Source of the DNA: Thermoplasmatota archaeon | GTDB lineage: Archaea > Thermoplasmatota > JAQUQK01 | NCBI GenBank assembly: GCA_028716125.1 | Contig: JAQUQK010000012.1 | Span: 1-18,088, forward strand | Direction: 5' to 3' | DNA: 18,088 nt | In this document: in pieces, positions 1 to 7,493 of the stretch | Layout of the letters: every line of letters begins with the position of its first letter | How positions within the stretch are numbered: position 1 is the first letter of the stretch | The notes under the pieces: generated by a model | The model's database searches: none | Told to the model about the DNA's origin: nothing | The model's input: the letters and a program-made list of their open reading frames with translations, nothing else | Translations under genes and position numbers: made by a program

Positions 1-401
1 TAGCCGTCAACTGCCACCGAGTATGAGCCGTATGCAGTAAATGAGCTAAGCGAAAACTCTGCCGATGCGGCAGTCACTGGATCCAAATTCACGGCATCCG
101 TGGCATTTTTTCCACTCGCATCCTTTATCACCACAGTAAGGTATGCCGTGGGCGGAAATGGTGCGCCCCCTGCAATCATTCCCAGGGAAATCTGCACCTT
201 AACGGACTGCGCTCCCTCGTCCACCGGGAACGAGTATGTCTTTGAATGCTGCGGCGCGGAAACGAACTCCTCGTAGCTCTTCGAATAGTTCTCGTGCGGC
301 GCGCTGCCGCCTCCGAATATGTCCCCTACACTTTCAAGGCATCCCGAGAACGCCGCGCAAGCCACCATTCCTGCGACCAATACTGCAAACATTTCCTTCA
401 T
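1..401 (-). CDS. Putative secreted lipoprotein, 3' part cut by window edge
   Basis: I read this gene directly on the minus strand. It opens with ATG at 401, preceded by a good ribosome site (GGTGAT, 3 nt before the start). The first 21 residues form a lipoprotein signal: charged start (MKEM), hydrophobic run (FAVLVAGMVACAAF), then a lipobox ending in SGC with Cys21 as the probable lipidated residue. After it comes a Gly/Ser linker and a soluble region (about residues 45-133) of alternating beta-like segments. This could be a beta-sandwich domain, but I do not recognise the family. The reading frame stays open to base 1, so the C-terminus is missing. It lies 106 bp downstream of the second ABC permease on the same strand, so it may act with that transporter at the outer face of the membrane. 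It also has its own candidate promoter, so it may be transcribed alone. Confidence 0.8.
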   Translation of the reverse strand, partial: MKEMFAVLVAGMVACAAFSGCLESVGDIFGGGSAPHENYSKSYEEFVSAPQHSKTYSFPVDEGAQSVKVQISLGMIAGGAPFPPTAYLTVVIKDASGKNATDAVNLDPVTAASAEFSLSSFTAYGSYSVAVDG

Positions 402-439
402 TTCATCACCTTTTTCACTCCATCTAATTGTTTCTTGCC

Positions 440-446
440 TATATAC
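440..446 (-). promoter_or_regulatory. Candidate TATA box for the lipoprotein gene
   Basis: On the minus strand the sequence reads GTATATA, preceded by purine-rich GGAAAGT that could serve as a BRE element. A start site about 25 nt downstream would fall near 418. That gives a leader of roughly 17 nt, just enough to carry the GGTGAT ribosome site before ATG 401. The spacing is what makes this plausible; no experiment supports it. Confidence 0.45.
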
Positions 447-459
447 ACTTTCCGCGCAT

Positions 460-479
460 TTTGACGAAAGCCCGTCAAA
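460..479. repeat. Short perfect inverted repeat upstream of lipoprotein promoter
   Basis: TTTGACG (460-466) and CGTCAAA (473-479) are perfect complements around a 6-nt loop. The repeat sits between the stop of the upstream permease (508) and the BRE/TATA of the lipoprotein gene. No T-tract follows on the minus strand, so an operator or RNA processing hairpin is as likely as a terminator. Confidence 0.35.
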
Positions 480-507
480 GAGAATGATTTGAAAGACTTG
501 ATAGAGA

Positions 508-1908
508 CTAGAAAGACAACTCTCCCTTGCGCAGCGCTTCTACCGGCGATAGCTTTGCCGCCATTTTTGAGGGAACAAATGCAGCTAGCAGGGAAACTCC
601 GATTGGAAGTATGAAAGTTATCAGCATAGTGAACGGCGTTATCGCAAAGCCGACTTGCAGCTGGGTTCCGGATATGAAGCCAACGCTCAGGCCGTACCAG
701 CTGACAATAGACATTACTAGCGCCGCAATTCCTATGCCTATCGCCCCGCCTGCACCCCCGATGAAAATCCCCTGCCAGAGAAACGTCCACATGACCGTCC
801 GGTCGCGGGCGCCAAAGGCCTTGAGCGCACCTATTTCCCTGGTCTTGCGCATTACTATGGATTCCATCACATATTTTATCGCCATTCCGGCGAGCACCAG
901 TATCACGAAAATCGTGCCCCATATCATCAGTACGCCCGTGTCCTGAAGAGTGCCGGATGCGAACACCACCACGTCGTGCCATGAATACGCCTCATTTTCC
1001 CCCACTGCCTGTTTTATTTTGTCCCTGACCTTGTTTGCATAGCCGATATGGTCAAGATTGTTTGATGGCTCCCGTGTATCGACTATTATGGTGTCGCCCA
1101 TGTTTTTGTCAACATTAAAGTACATCGTGCCTAAATACTGGTCAAGCGGGGTTCCGGTGGCGCTTCCGTAGCTTTTTATCTCGCGCAGGCAGTCGTCAGG
1201 CATGAACCACATCAGCGTGTCCATCATGGATATGCCGGTGGAATAGAATCCTATGACCTGAACGCTTATGGTTCCCACCTGCGTTCCCTGGGTGCTGAGC
1301 GTGAAAGCTATGGATATTATGTCCCCTATCTTTACTCCGTGCTGCGCCGCAAGCGCCGAGCCGGCAACGACCGGGTAAGGCGGGTCGTTCGGCATTTCCC
1401 CTGAATATCCCATATTTTGCCCAAGCATCTCGCCGCTCGCCGACCACGGGGAATGGTGGCGCAAATAGTCCTTGTCCTGCTCGAACCACGACCCTTCGAT
1501 GACCTTTCCTGCCAGGTATTCCTGCAGGATGTCTTCCTTCAGGTCCAATCCCTGTATTACCACGCCGTCGTAGCCGTGCCCCACGTTGTATGATCCCTGA
1601 CACGTGACGCGCACCGACGCCTCGTATCCCGTCTCTTTCTCTATTTTATCCCCGATCTCGCCGGCATTCGGCATTGCTTCCTGCGCTCCCAGGCAGGCCC
1701 TGATGCTGGTGCCGGGGTTTGCCACCATCACGTCCCCTGTAAGAGTTTCCCTGAATGCATCCGTGAGGACCTGGTTGAGATACTGGTTGTAGCCGTTCTG
1801 CAGCATGAATGCGCCCATGGTCAGCCCGATTACTACGACAATGGTGAGGTATATCTGCTTGTGGTCTTTTATCTCGTCCCAGGCGAATCTTATAGGAAGA
1901 CTTCTCAA
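508..1908 (-). CDS. FtsX/MacB-like ABC transporter permease B
   Basis: About 466 residues with the architecture of MacB/FtsX-type permeases: one N-terminal membrane helix (about residues 19-40), a large extracytoplasmic domain of the MacB-core type, then three C-terminal membrane helices. The cytoplasmic loop reads MRKTREIGALKAFGA, the typical coupling segment of this family, and the C-terminus ends in the family-like KLSPVEALRKGE. I place the start at TTG 1908, because GGGTGAT lies just upstream of it. A TTG at 1920 is in frame but has no ribosome site. The gene follows permease A by about 18 nt and is clearly its paralogue: both carry WFMP.DC.RE, GTxLD, WHD and ASGT.QD in the same order. 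Family members usually export lipoproteins, peptides or drugs, or transmit mechanical signals. The substrate cannot be read here. Confidence 0.85.
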   Translation of the reverse strand: MRSLPIRFAWDEIKDHKQIYLTIVVVIGLTMGAFMLQNGYNQYLNQVLTDAFRETLTGDVMVANPGTSIRACLGAQEAMPNAGEIGDKIEKETGYEASVRVTCQGSYNVGHGYDGVVIQGLDLKEDILQEYLAGKVIEGSWFEQDKDYLRHHSPWSASGEMLGQNMGYSGEMPNDPPYPVVAGSALAAQHGVKIGDIISIAFTLSTQGTQVGTISVQVIGFYSTGISMMDTLMWFMPDDCLREIKSYGSATGTPLDQYLGTMYFNVDKNMGDTIIVDTREPSNNLDHIGYANKVRDKIKQAVGENEAYSWHDVVVFASGTLQDTGVLMIWGTIFVILVLAGMAIKYVMESIVMRKTREIGALKAFGARDRTVMWTFLWQGIFIGGAGGAIGIGIAALVMSIVSWYGLSVGFISGTQLQVGFAITPFTMLITFILPIGVSLLAAFVPSKMAAKLSPVEALRKGELSF

Positions 1909-1926
1909 ATTATCACCCAAACTATT

Positions 1927-3357
1927 TCAAAGTGCAAGCTCGCCGACCCTTAAAGCCTCTACCGGCGAGAGCTTTGCCGCCCGCTTGGCCGGTATTGATG
2001 CGGCGATAAGCGAAACTCCGATTGGAACTGCAAAAGATGCAAATAGGGTTAACTCCGTTATCACGAAATCTATCTTTAGCTGGGTTCCGCCTACGAACCC
2101 TATGCTCAGCCCATACCAGCTGACGAGGTTCATGACCACAATTGCCAAAACGATCCCAAGGATGCCGGAAGAAACACCTATGAATGCGCCCTGCCAGAGG
2201 AATATATTGAGGACGGTCCTGTCCCTTGCGCCGAAGGCCTTGAGAGACCCTATTTCCCTTGTCTTTCGCATTACTATCGAATCCATGACGTATTTTATGG
2301 CAAATCCCGCGAGGATTAGCGTTACCGCCATAGTTCCCCAAAGCATGACTGTAATCGTGTCTTGCATGGTGCCGCTGGCATAAACAATCAGGTCATGCCA
2401 TGTGTATACAGTATATCCCGGTACCGCGTCTGAAACTTTCGAGCCGATGCTGTTTGCATGGCTTATTGGATCAAGCTTTTCTATGGCGTTGCTTTCCGGC
2501 GTCTTTACGATTATGACGTCGCCGATGTTCTTATTTACCTCGAAGGAATAAGCGTTTATGAACGTGTCCAAAGCGGTTCCTGTCTGGTTTCCATACCCTT
2601 TGAATTCCCTGACGCAGTCGGCAGGCATGAACCATACAAGGCCATCCAGCGCCGGAAGGCCGGAATTGTATATGCCTATGACCTGCACGTTTATTGACGC
2701 TATGGAAGTGCCCTGCGAACTTACTGTGACTGGCATGCCCAGCACCGTGCCGAGTTTTATTTTGTGGTTGTCGGCCGTCGCCTTCCCCATTATTATCGGA
2801 TATGGCTTGTCGTTGGGGTTCGGCTGCTCGTATGAAACGCTGCCCACATAAGGAATTGAGTAGTTTCCTACTATGGTGCCCGAATCCACCTTGAATCCTT
2901 TGTGGTGGTTGAGGTAATCGACGTTCTCATCGAACCACGTCCCCTCGATTATGTAACTTTTTATCTTCTCGATTTCCGGGTCGCACTTAAGGTCGATTCC
3001 TTGGAGCAAAGCGCCGTCATATCCTGAATTATTGTAATTGTATGTACCGGCCCCGGAAATTCTCACGGCCGTCTTGTATCCCGTCTTTGCGGCGATTTCG
3101 TCGGCAATCTCCTGTGCGTTGTCAAGCTGCGGGCAAGTTCCGTACATTGAGCGGATCGATTGCTTGTCGGCAAGAACGCAGACATCGGAAGTAAGCAATG
3201 TCTTTGTGGTATCGCTTACGACCTGCATCATGTACTGCTGATATGCATTAGCAAGCATGAAAGAAGTCATTGTAAGGCCGATTACGATTATTATGACGGC
3301 ATATATGTTCTTGTGGTCCTTTATTTCTCCCCGCGCCATCATGCTTACTACTGACAT
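1927..3357 (-). CDS. FtsX/MacB-like ABC transporter permease A
   Basis: The protein has 476 residues. One N-terminal membrane helix (about residues 18-40, rich in Ile/Val) is followed by a long extracytoplasmic domain (about 45-330) and three C-terminal helices with the MRKTREIGSLKAFGA coupling loop and a KLSPVEALRVGE tail. This is the MacB/FtsX permease fold. ATG 3357 is preceded by GGGG about 8 nt upstream. An alternative start is the MM pair at residues 6-7. The gene lies between the ATPase gene (85 bp upstream) and its paralogue permease B. A single ATPase with two different permeases suggests a heterodimeric transporter, as in LolCDE-type systems, rather than the homodimer of MacB. The extracytoplasmic domain has three cysteines near its start and another in the WFMPADC motif. 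Confidence 0.87.
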   Translation of the reverse strand: MSVVSMMARGEIKDHKNIYAVIIIVIGLTMTSFMLANAYQQYMMQVVSDTTKTLLTSDVCVLADKQSIRSMYGTCPQLDNAQEIADEIAAKTGYKTAVRISGAGTYNYNNSGYDGALLQGIDLKCDPEIEKIKSYIIEGTWFDENVDYLNHHKGFKVDSGTIVGNYSIPYVGSVSYEQPNPNDKPYPIIMGKATADNHKIKLGTVLGMPVTVSSQGTSIASINVQVIGIYNSGLPALDGLVWFMPADCVREFKGYGNQTGTALDTFINAYSFEVNKNIGDVIIVKTPESNAIEKLDPISHANSIGSKVSDAVPGYTVYTWHDLIVYASGTMQDTITVMLWGTMAVTLILAGFAIKYVMDSIVMRKTREIGSLKAFGARDRTVLNIFLWQGAFIGVSSGILGIVLAIVVMNLVSWYGLSIGFVGGTQLKIDFVITELTLFASFAVPIGVSLIAASIPAKRAAKLSPVEALRVGELAL

Positions 3358-3442
3358 CTTATTTACCCCTTAACTGCCGGAAATGAAAACACGGCTCGGC
3401 GCTGTTATAGCAGAAAGAAAAGAGCAAAAGGCAGTTTCGATA

Positions 3443-4336
3443 TCAGACTGCGTATTTTGGCACATTAACTTCGTCGCCGACTATTTGTCCATCCTTTATG
3501 CGTATGATACGCCTCACATAGTCTGTGGCCTGCTTCGGATTGTGGGTGATGATGACCACGGTCACGCCGTGCTGCTCATTCATCTTCTTTAAAATTCCCA
3601 TTATTTCATCCGAGCTCTTTGTGTCCAGCGCGCCAGTGGGCTCGTCGGCGAAAATTATCGTCGGGTTGTTTATGAATGCCCTTGCAATGGCGACGCGCTG
3701 CTGCTCTCCTCCCGAAAGGTGAACGCCCTTGTGGTCTGCGCGGTGAAGGATTCCCGTTTCCTTGAGAAGATCCTTTGCCCTTGCCTCAAGCTCGGCGCGC
3801 GGGTATCCTGCGATTATTCCTGGAAGCATTACGTTTTCCATGACCGTAAGACGCGGTATGATGTTGTAGCTCTGGAAGACGAATCCCATGTTCCTTCCGC
3901 GGAAAGTTGCGACTTCTGCGCCGGTGACCGCCGCCATGTCCCTTCCGTTGATTATGACCTTGCCGGAAGTCGGCCTGTCAAGGCAGCCCATCATGTGAAG
4001 CATTGTGGATTTTCCCGAGCCCGAGGGGCCGAGGATTGCCGCGAATTCGCCCTTTAATACCTTAAGAGATGCGTTGTTTAGCGCATAAACCTTGTTCTCA
4101 TACTGGCCGTAAATTTTGCTGACGCCCTGCAGCTCGACGACGGTTTCTTTTTGCCCATTGTTGCCGGTTGTGGGGCCCGATGAGATGACTACTTTTGTCT
4201 TCTGATAAGATGCAGGCGCAATCGTTTGGGGCTTTTCTGGATTGCTTGGCTCCGCGGCTTTCGCCTGGTTTTGCTGCATTACCGGGGGCACTACTATCTT
4301 TACTGCTTTCTTTACTACTTGTGGGCTTTCTGCCAT
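3443..4336 (-). CDS. ABC transporter ATP-binding protein (MacB/LolD family)
   Basis: The protein has 297 residues and carries a complete nucleotide-binding domain: Walker A GPSGSGKST, Q-loop VFQSYN, signature LSGGEQQRVAIARA, Walker B IIFADEPTGALD and H-loop ITHN. The EPTGALD stretch and overall order are typical of the MacB/LolD/FtsE group that energises FtsX-type permeases, which fits the two permeases just downstream. Unusually, about 65 residues of Lys/Pro/Gln/Ala-rich, probably disordered sequence precede the ATPase domain, which begins near TVVELQGVSKIYG. No ribosome site precedes ATG 4336, but a TATA-like sequence lies about 30 bp upstream, consistent with a leaderless or nearly leaderless transcript. 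This is probably the first gene of the export operon. A shorter form without the extension is possible, but no better internal start is evident. Confidence 0.93.
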   Translation of the reverse strand: MAESPQVVKKAVKIVVPPVMQQNQAKAAEPSNPEKPQTIAPASYQKTKVVISSGPTTGNNGQKETVVELQGVSKIYGQYENKVYALNNASLKVLKGEFAAILGPSGSGKSTMLHMMGCLDRPTSGKVIINGRDMAAVTGAEVATFRGRNMGFVFQSYNIIPRLTVMENVMLPGIIAGYPRAELEARAKDLLKETGILHRADHKGVHLSGGEQQRVAIARAFINNPTIIFADEPTGALDTKSSDEIMGILKKMNEQHGVTVVIITHNPKQATDYVRRIIRIKDGQIVGDEVNVPKYAV

Positions 4337-4363
4337 GGCAATCTGATGGGCAAATAGTTAGAC

Positions 4364-4373
4364 GTTATAATAA
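4364..4373 (-). promoter_or_regulatory. Candidate TATA box of the ABC export operon
   Basis: The minus strand reads TTATTATAAC, centred about 32 bp upstream of ATG 4336. At the usual archaeal spacing, transcription would begin within a few bases of the start codon. This agrees with the lack of a ribosome site there. The position is inferred from base composition and spacing only. Confidence 0.4.
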
Positions 4374-4418
4374 GGTTGCGATTTGCGTTTCGGCTTTTGC
4401 CGAATGGCGGTTTTGCCC

Positions 4419-7313
4419 TCAATCCCAGAAGCGGCGGGTCCTTGCGTAGTTTATTTCCGCTTTTAAAATTGCCTTGAGGAATTCATACTCGTCATCATAG
4501 CGCGCCTCTAGGATTCTCGAAGCCGTGTCCGGGCCTACGCCCCTTGCAGCCATCGCAATTATGGCGCGCTTGCCTGACGTTGCCACAAGCCCCGCGTTTC
4601 TCCGCAGGCGCTTTATGATTGCGTCCTCTTCGTCGGTCTTTGCTCCGCGTTTTAGAAGCTTCAATGAGTCGTCGTTCTCGCGCACGGCTGCAACCATCAG
4701 CGACTTGCACTTGGGGCATCTTGGGCGTTCGTCAATATTTGCTATCTTCGTGTTCCACTTGTGATGGCAGTTCACGCATGCCATGTCAACACGCTGCTCT
4801 TCAAGGCGGGATTTTAGCGCCGTAAGAATCGCGCGATCCGGCTTTTCAGGCGTTATCAGCTGCTTGCGCTGCTCGTATCCCGCAATTCCCATCGGCGACA
4901 GGCCGCAGAACTTGATTTCTATCTCCTTCTTCTTTATCTTGCCGAGCAGGATTTTTGCGCCCTCGATATCCATCTTTTCCCAAAGCACTTTCTTTAATGC
5001 CTCTTCGTAAAGCGGCATGCGCTCGAAAAGCCCGATGAGCCGGTTCATGCTTATCCTGCCGAAATCTACGTCGCGGGAAAGCGCGCCGAACTTTCTGGCA
5101 ACGTGGACGAGCATCCAGCGAAGGGTTGAAGAATTGCGAAGAACGATCTTAAGGAGATCCTCTATCGAATCCGGCGAAAGTTGTGTCAGGTAGTCATGTA
5201 TCAGTTGCGGATCTATTCCAAGCGGAGTTTCGAATATAATCCTGTATGGATCGGTCTGAACACCGATGGAAGAACCCATTCGCGCCGTCATGAGTGCGCC
5301 AAGAAGCTGGCCGATTGTCTCGTTTACCTTGTTGCCGACGCAGGAATTGACGACAACTATCTTCTTTCCGCCAACGCCTTCGCCCGACTCTATTGTGATT
5401 GTTCTGTCATCAGGAACAGGGAATTTCTTTTTCTGCTCTCCCACATATCCGCGTATCGCTTCCTTTGCGGCGGCGTTTCCAGGATACTTTTCAAGTTCCA
5501 TATGGCGGCGGAGTCGTCCTACTTCCTGCGCAACTTCGAATGTCACGGGCAGTTCCTCGCCCACCCATGAAGGTATTGCGCCCATGTCAGAGCAGGGCTG
5601 AACCATCACGCGGTCTTCGCGGGAGTCTACCACTTCCCACGACCTTCCGCGCATTATGAAACGGGCTCCTGGGAAACCATAGTTCACAACAAAAGATTCG
5701 TCGAGAGTTCCAATAAATGCATTTTCTGCAAGGTCGAGTACGCGGTAAGTCTTCTCGTCCGGAATCATTGATATGTTGTCGTAGAAATACATCATCCCGG
5801 ATTTGCGCTTTCCAAACTTGATGCCGGACTTTATCGCCCCGTTCTCCATCATTTCCTCGACTTTTGCAACCTGTTTATGGTGGCCGAGGTGGGATTCCAT
5901 CGCTTCCATGCGCTCCTCGTAGGTTCGCCCTTCGGTCTCCATCCAGATTATGCGCTCTTCTGCAAGCTGGCGAAGGATTGCAAGGAATTTTTCTGGCGCT
6001 AAGTTTCGGAATGAGTAAACGCGCTTGAAAATTGCGAAAACTTCCGCGGCGTTCTGCTCTCCGGCCAGGGAAAACGCGGCAATCTGGTTTGCGAGAACAT
6101 CGTTCGGGCATTCACGGATGCGCAATGGCTCCAATTCTTCATGAAGCGCCATCTTTGCCGTGACCATCGATTCGAGTATGTCGTCGGTGTTGGTGGCGAT
6201 AATCGCCGCCTCGGAAACGCCGCCTACGCGATGCCCCGCCCTTCCTGCGCGTTGGATAAGCCTCGTGACCTGGCGCGGGGAATTGTACTGAATTGTGAAA
6301 TCTGCGGAACCGACGTCTATTCCAAGTTCCAGCGAAGACGTGCAGATAAGCCCCTTGAGTTTTTCGGTCTTGAACTCGTTCTCCATCTGCATGCGCACTT
6401 CTTTCGAAAGCGAGCCGTGGTGTATTCCTATCGGAAACTTTTCGTCTAAAAGATGGAAGCGCGCGGCCAATATTTCAGCGCCATCGCGCGTGTTGACGAA
6501 GAAAAGCGTCGACCTGTGGCTCTCTATAAGTTCCTTGCACCTGCGGATTGCACTCGACGATTGTGCGTCCGCAAAAGTTTTTTCCATTATCTCAAGGTCT
6601 TCCTTTTTTTGTTCCGGCATCTCGACGTGGATTTTTAGCATCTTGGCGACAGGGACTTTGATAATTGAGATTTCCCTTCCGACGCCAGCAAGAAATGCGC
6701 CCACTGCATCAGGCGTTCCAACAGTTGCAGAAAGCCCGATGCGCTGGAATTCTTCTCCCTTTAATGCAACAAGGCGCTCCATTGCAACGGCCAATTGCGC
6801 CCCTCTTTCATCCGTGGCAAGCTCGTGGATTTCGTCGATGACCAGGAATTTTACGTGCTTAAGATGTTCCCGAAGGCGCGAGCCCAGGAAAAGAACCTGC
6901 ATTGTTTCCGGCGTCGTGATAAGCATGTCTGGCGGATTGCTTGATTGGCGATTGCGCTCCTTTTGTGGGGTGTCGCCGTGACGGACTGCGACCTCGATTC
7001 CAAGCTTTTCACCCCATTTTACCAGGCGCTCCATCAAGTCACGGTTGAGGGCGCGAAGCGGTGTGATATAAATTATTGAAATCCCCTTGCCCTTGGATTC
7101 GTGGGGCTCGTTAAGGTATTTATGAAAAACTGGCAAAACCGCGGCTTCTGTTTTTCCCATTCCAGTAGGCGCTATCAAAAGGGTGTTTTTCCCGGCGAGA
7201 ATTTCAGGTATTGCCTTTTGCTGGGGGTCGGTTGGCGCAAGTATCTCTTTTTGGGTCAGGATGTCCCGAATGCGCTTGTCTAAGAGGTCGAAGGCGGATT
7301 TGTGCATCTCCAT
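4419..7313 (-). CDS. lhr: Lhr-family superfamily 2 helicase with C-terminal zinc finger
   Basis: About 964 residues from ATG 7313. Superfamily 2 helicase motifs are intact: Walker A APTGMGKTEA (about 46-55), TPLRAL, TTPE, DEIH (160-163), SAT (195-197), ICTSSLELGIDVG and QRAGRAGHR (353-361). The order and the long conserved middle part match archaeal Lhr, an ATP-dependent 3'-5' nucleic acid translocase linked to DNA repair or RNA metabolism. Near the C-terminus, CVNC (846-849) and CPKC (866-869) form a four-cysteine zinc site. Then comes a helix-hairpin-helix-like segment (IAMAARGVGPDTASRIL). The zinc site suggests the aLhr1 subgroup, but I hold this loosely. The frame extends upstream to TTG 7454, but that extension runs through a hairpin/repeat element and has no family resemblance, so I start at MEMHKSAF. 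ATG 7307 is an alternative. The gene is divergent from the lipoprotein peptidase. Confidence 0.88.
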   Translation of the reverse strand: MEMHKSAFDLLDKRIRDILTQKEILAPTDPQQKAIPEILAGKNTLLIAPTGMGKTEAAVLPVFHKYLNEPHESKGKGISIIYITPLRALNRDLMERLVKWGEKLGIEVAVRHGDTPQKERNRQSSNPPDMLITTPETMQVLFLGSRLREHLKHVKFLVIDEIHELATDERGAQLAVAMERLVALKGEEFQRIGLSATVGTPDAVGAFLAGVGREISIIKVPVAKMLKIHVEMPEQKKEDLEIMEKTFADAQSSSAIRRCKELIESHRSTLFFVNTRDGAEILAARFHLLDEKFPIGIHHGSLSKEVRMQMENEFKTEKLKGLICTSSLELGIDVGSADFTIQYNSPRQVTRLIQRAGRAGHRVGGVSEAAIIATNTDDILESMVTAKMALHEELEPLRIRECPNDVLANQIAAFSLAGEQNAAEVFAIFKRVYSFRNLAPEKFLAILRQLAEERIIWMETEGRTYEERMEAMESHLGHHKQVAKVEEMMENGAIKSGIKFGKRKSGMMYFYDNISMIPDEKTYRVLDLAENAFIGTLDESFVVNYGFPGARFIMRGRSWEVVDSREDRVMVQPCSDMGAIPSWVGEELPVTFEVAQEVGRLRRHMELEKYPGNAAAKEAIRGYVGEQKKKFPVPDDRTITIESGEGVGGKKIVVVNSCVGNKVNETIGQLLGALMTARMGSSIGVQTDPYRIIFETPLGIDPQLIHDYLTQLSPDSIEDLLKIVLRNSSTLRWMLVHVARKFGALSRDVDFGRISMNRLIGLFERMPLYEEALKKVLWEKMDIEGAKILLGKIKKKEIEIKFCGLSPMGIAGYEQRKQLITPEKPDRAILTALKSRLEEQRVDMACVNCHHKWNTKIANIDERPRCPKCKSLMVAAVRENDDSLKLLKRGAKTDEEDAIIKRLRRNAGLVATSGKRAIIAMAARGVGPDTASRILEARYDDEYEFLKAILKAEINYARTRRFWD

Positions 7314-7352
7314 GGTATCGGCAAGAAGCTTAAAATTGATGTTGAACGGCAC

Positions 7353-7413
7353 CTTTTCTTTTCTTCTGTATGGTCGCTCCCTTTCGGTCGCTCCCGCTAC
7401 AAGAAAAGAAAAG
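7353..7413. repeat. Hairpin with internal direct repeats in divergent spacer
   Basis: Two perfect 13-bp inverted arms (CTTTTCTTTTCTT at 7353-7365 and its complement at 7401-7413) flank a 35-nt loop. The loop holds two exact copies of GGTCGCTCCC (7372-7381 and 7386-7395), separated by TTTC. More A/G tracts (AAAAGAAAAG) follow to about 7436. The element lies between the two divergent starts (7313 minus, 7494 plus). It looks like a dispersed intergenic repeat unit or a regulatory stem, not like protein-coding DNA. Confidence 0.6.
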
Positions 7414-7456
7414 CTTCCGCCGACCAAAAGAAAAGAATTTTTGATTTTCAACAAAA

Positions 7457-7463
7457 CTTAAAT
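7457..7463 (+). promoter_or_regulatory. Candidate TATA box of the C25-like lipoprotein gene
   Basis: CTTAAAT, preceded by A-rich sequence, sits about 35 bp before ATG 7494. This would place a start site near 7486 and give a very short leader. A GTGAT motif lies immediately before the ATG. The match to a consensus TATA box is only fair. Confidence 0.3.
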
Positions 7464-7493
7464 CACGTTTACCGTTCCACCTGTGTGATAAAC

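Noticed and set aside
398..982. 194-residue minus-strand frame overlapping the permease B end and the lipoprotein promoter
   Set aside because: It is an out-of-frame shadow of permease B. The genuine lipoprotein begins at 401 in another frame with a signal peptide and ribosome site.
1805..2383. 192-residue plus-strand reading frame across the two permease genes
   Set aside because: It is antisense to both permeases and crosses their boundary. It has no ribosome site and no recognisable domain.
5181..5601. Plus-strand frames of 111-129 residues within the helicase region
   Set aside because: They are antisense to the conserved helicase C-terminal half, with no start signals or domain resemblance.
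7372..7395. Possible CRISPR-like repeats
   Set aside because: There are only two 10-bp copies separated by 4 bp, with no spacers of CRISPR size and no cas genes nearby.
7314..7454. 47-residue N-terminal extension of the helicase up to TTG 7454
   Set aside because: The extension translates a hairpin/repeat element and shows no helicase-family similarity. ATG 7313 or 7307 fits the domain start better.
7302..7493. Longer N-terminus for the C25-like lipoprotein
   Set aside because: The upstream part runs through the same hairpin element, and the signal peptide begins exactly at ATG 7494.
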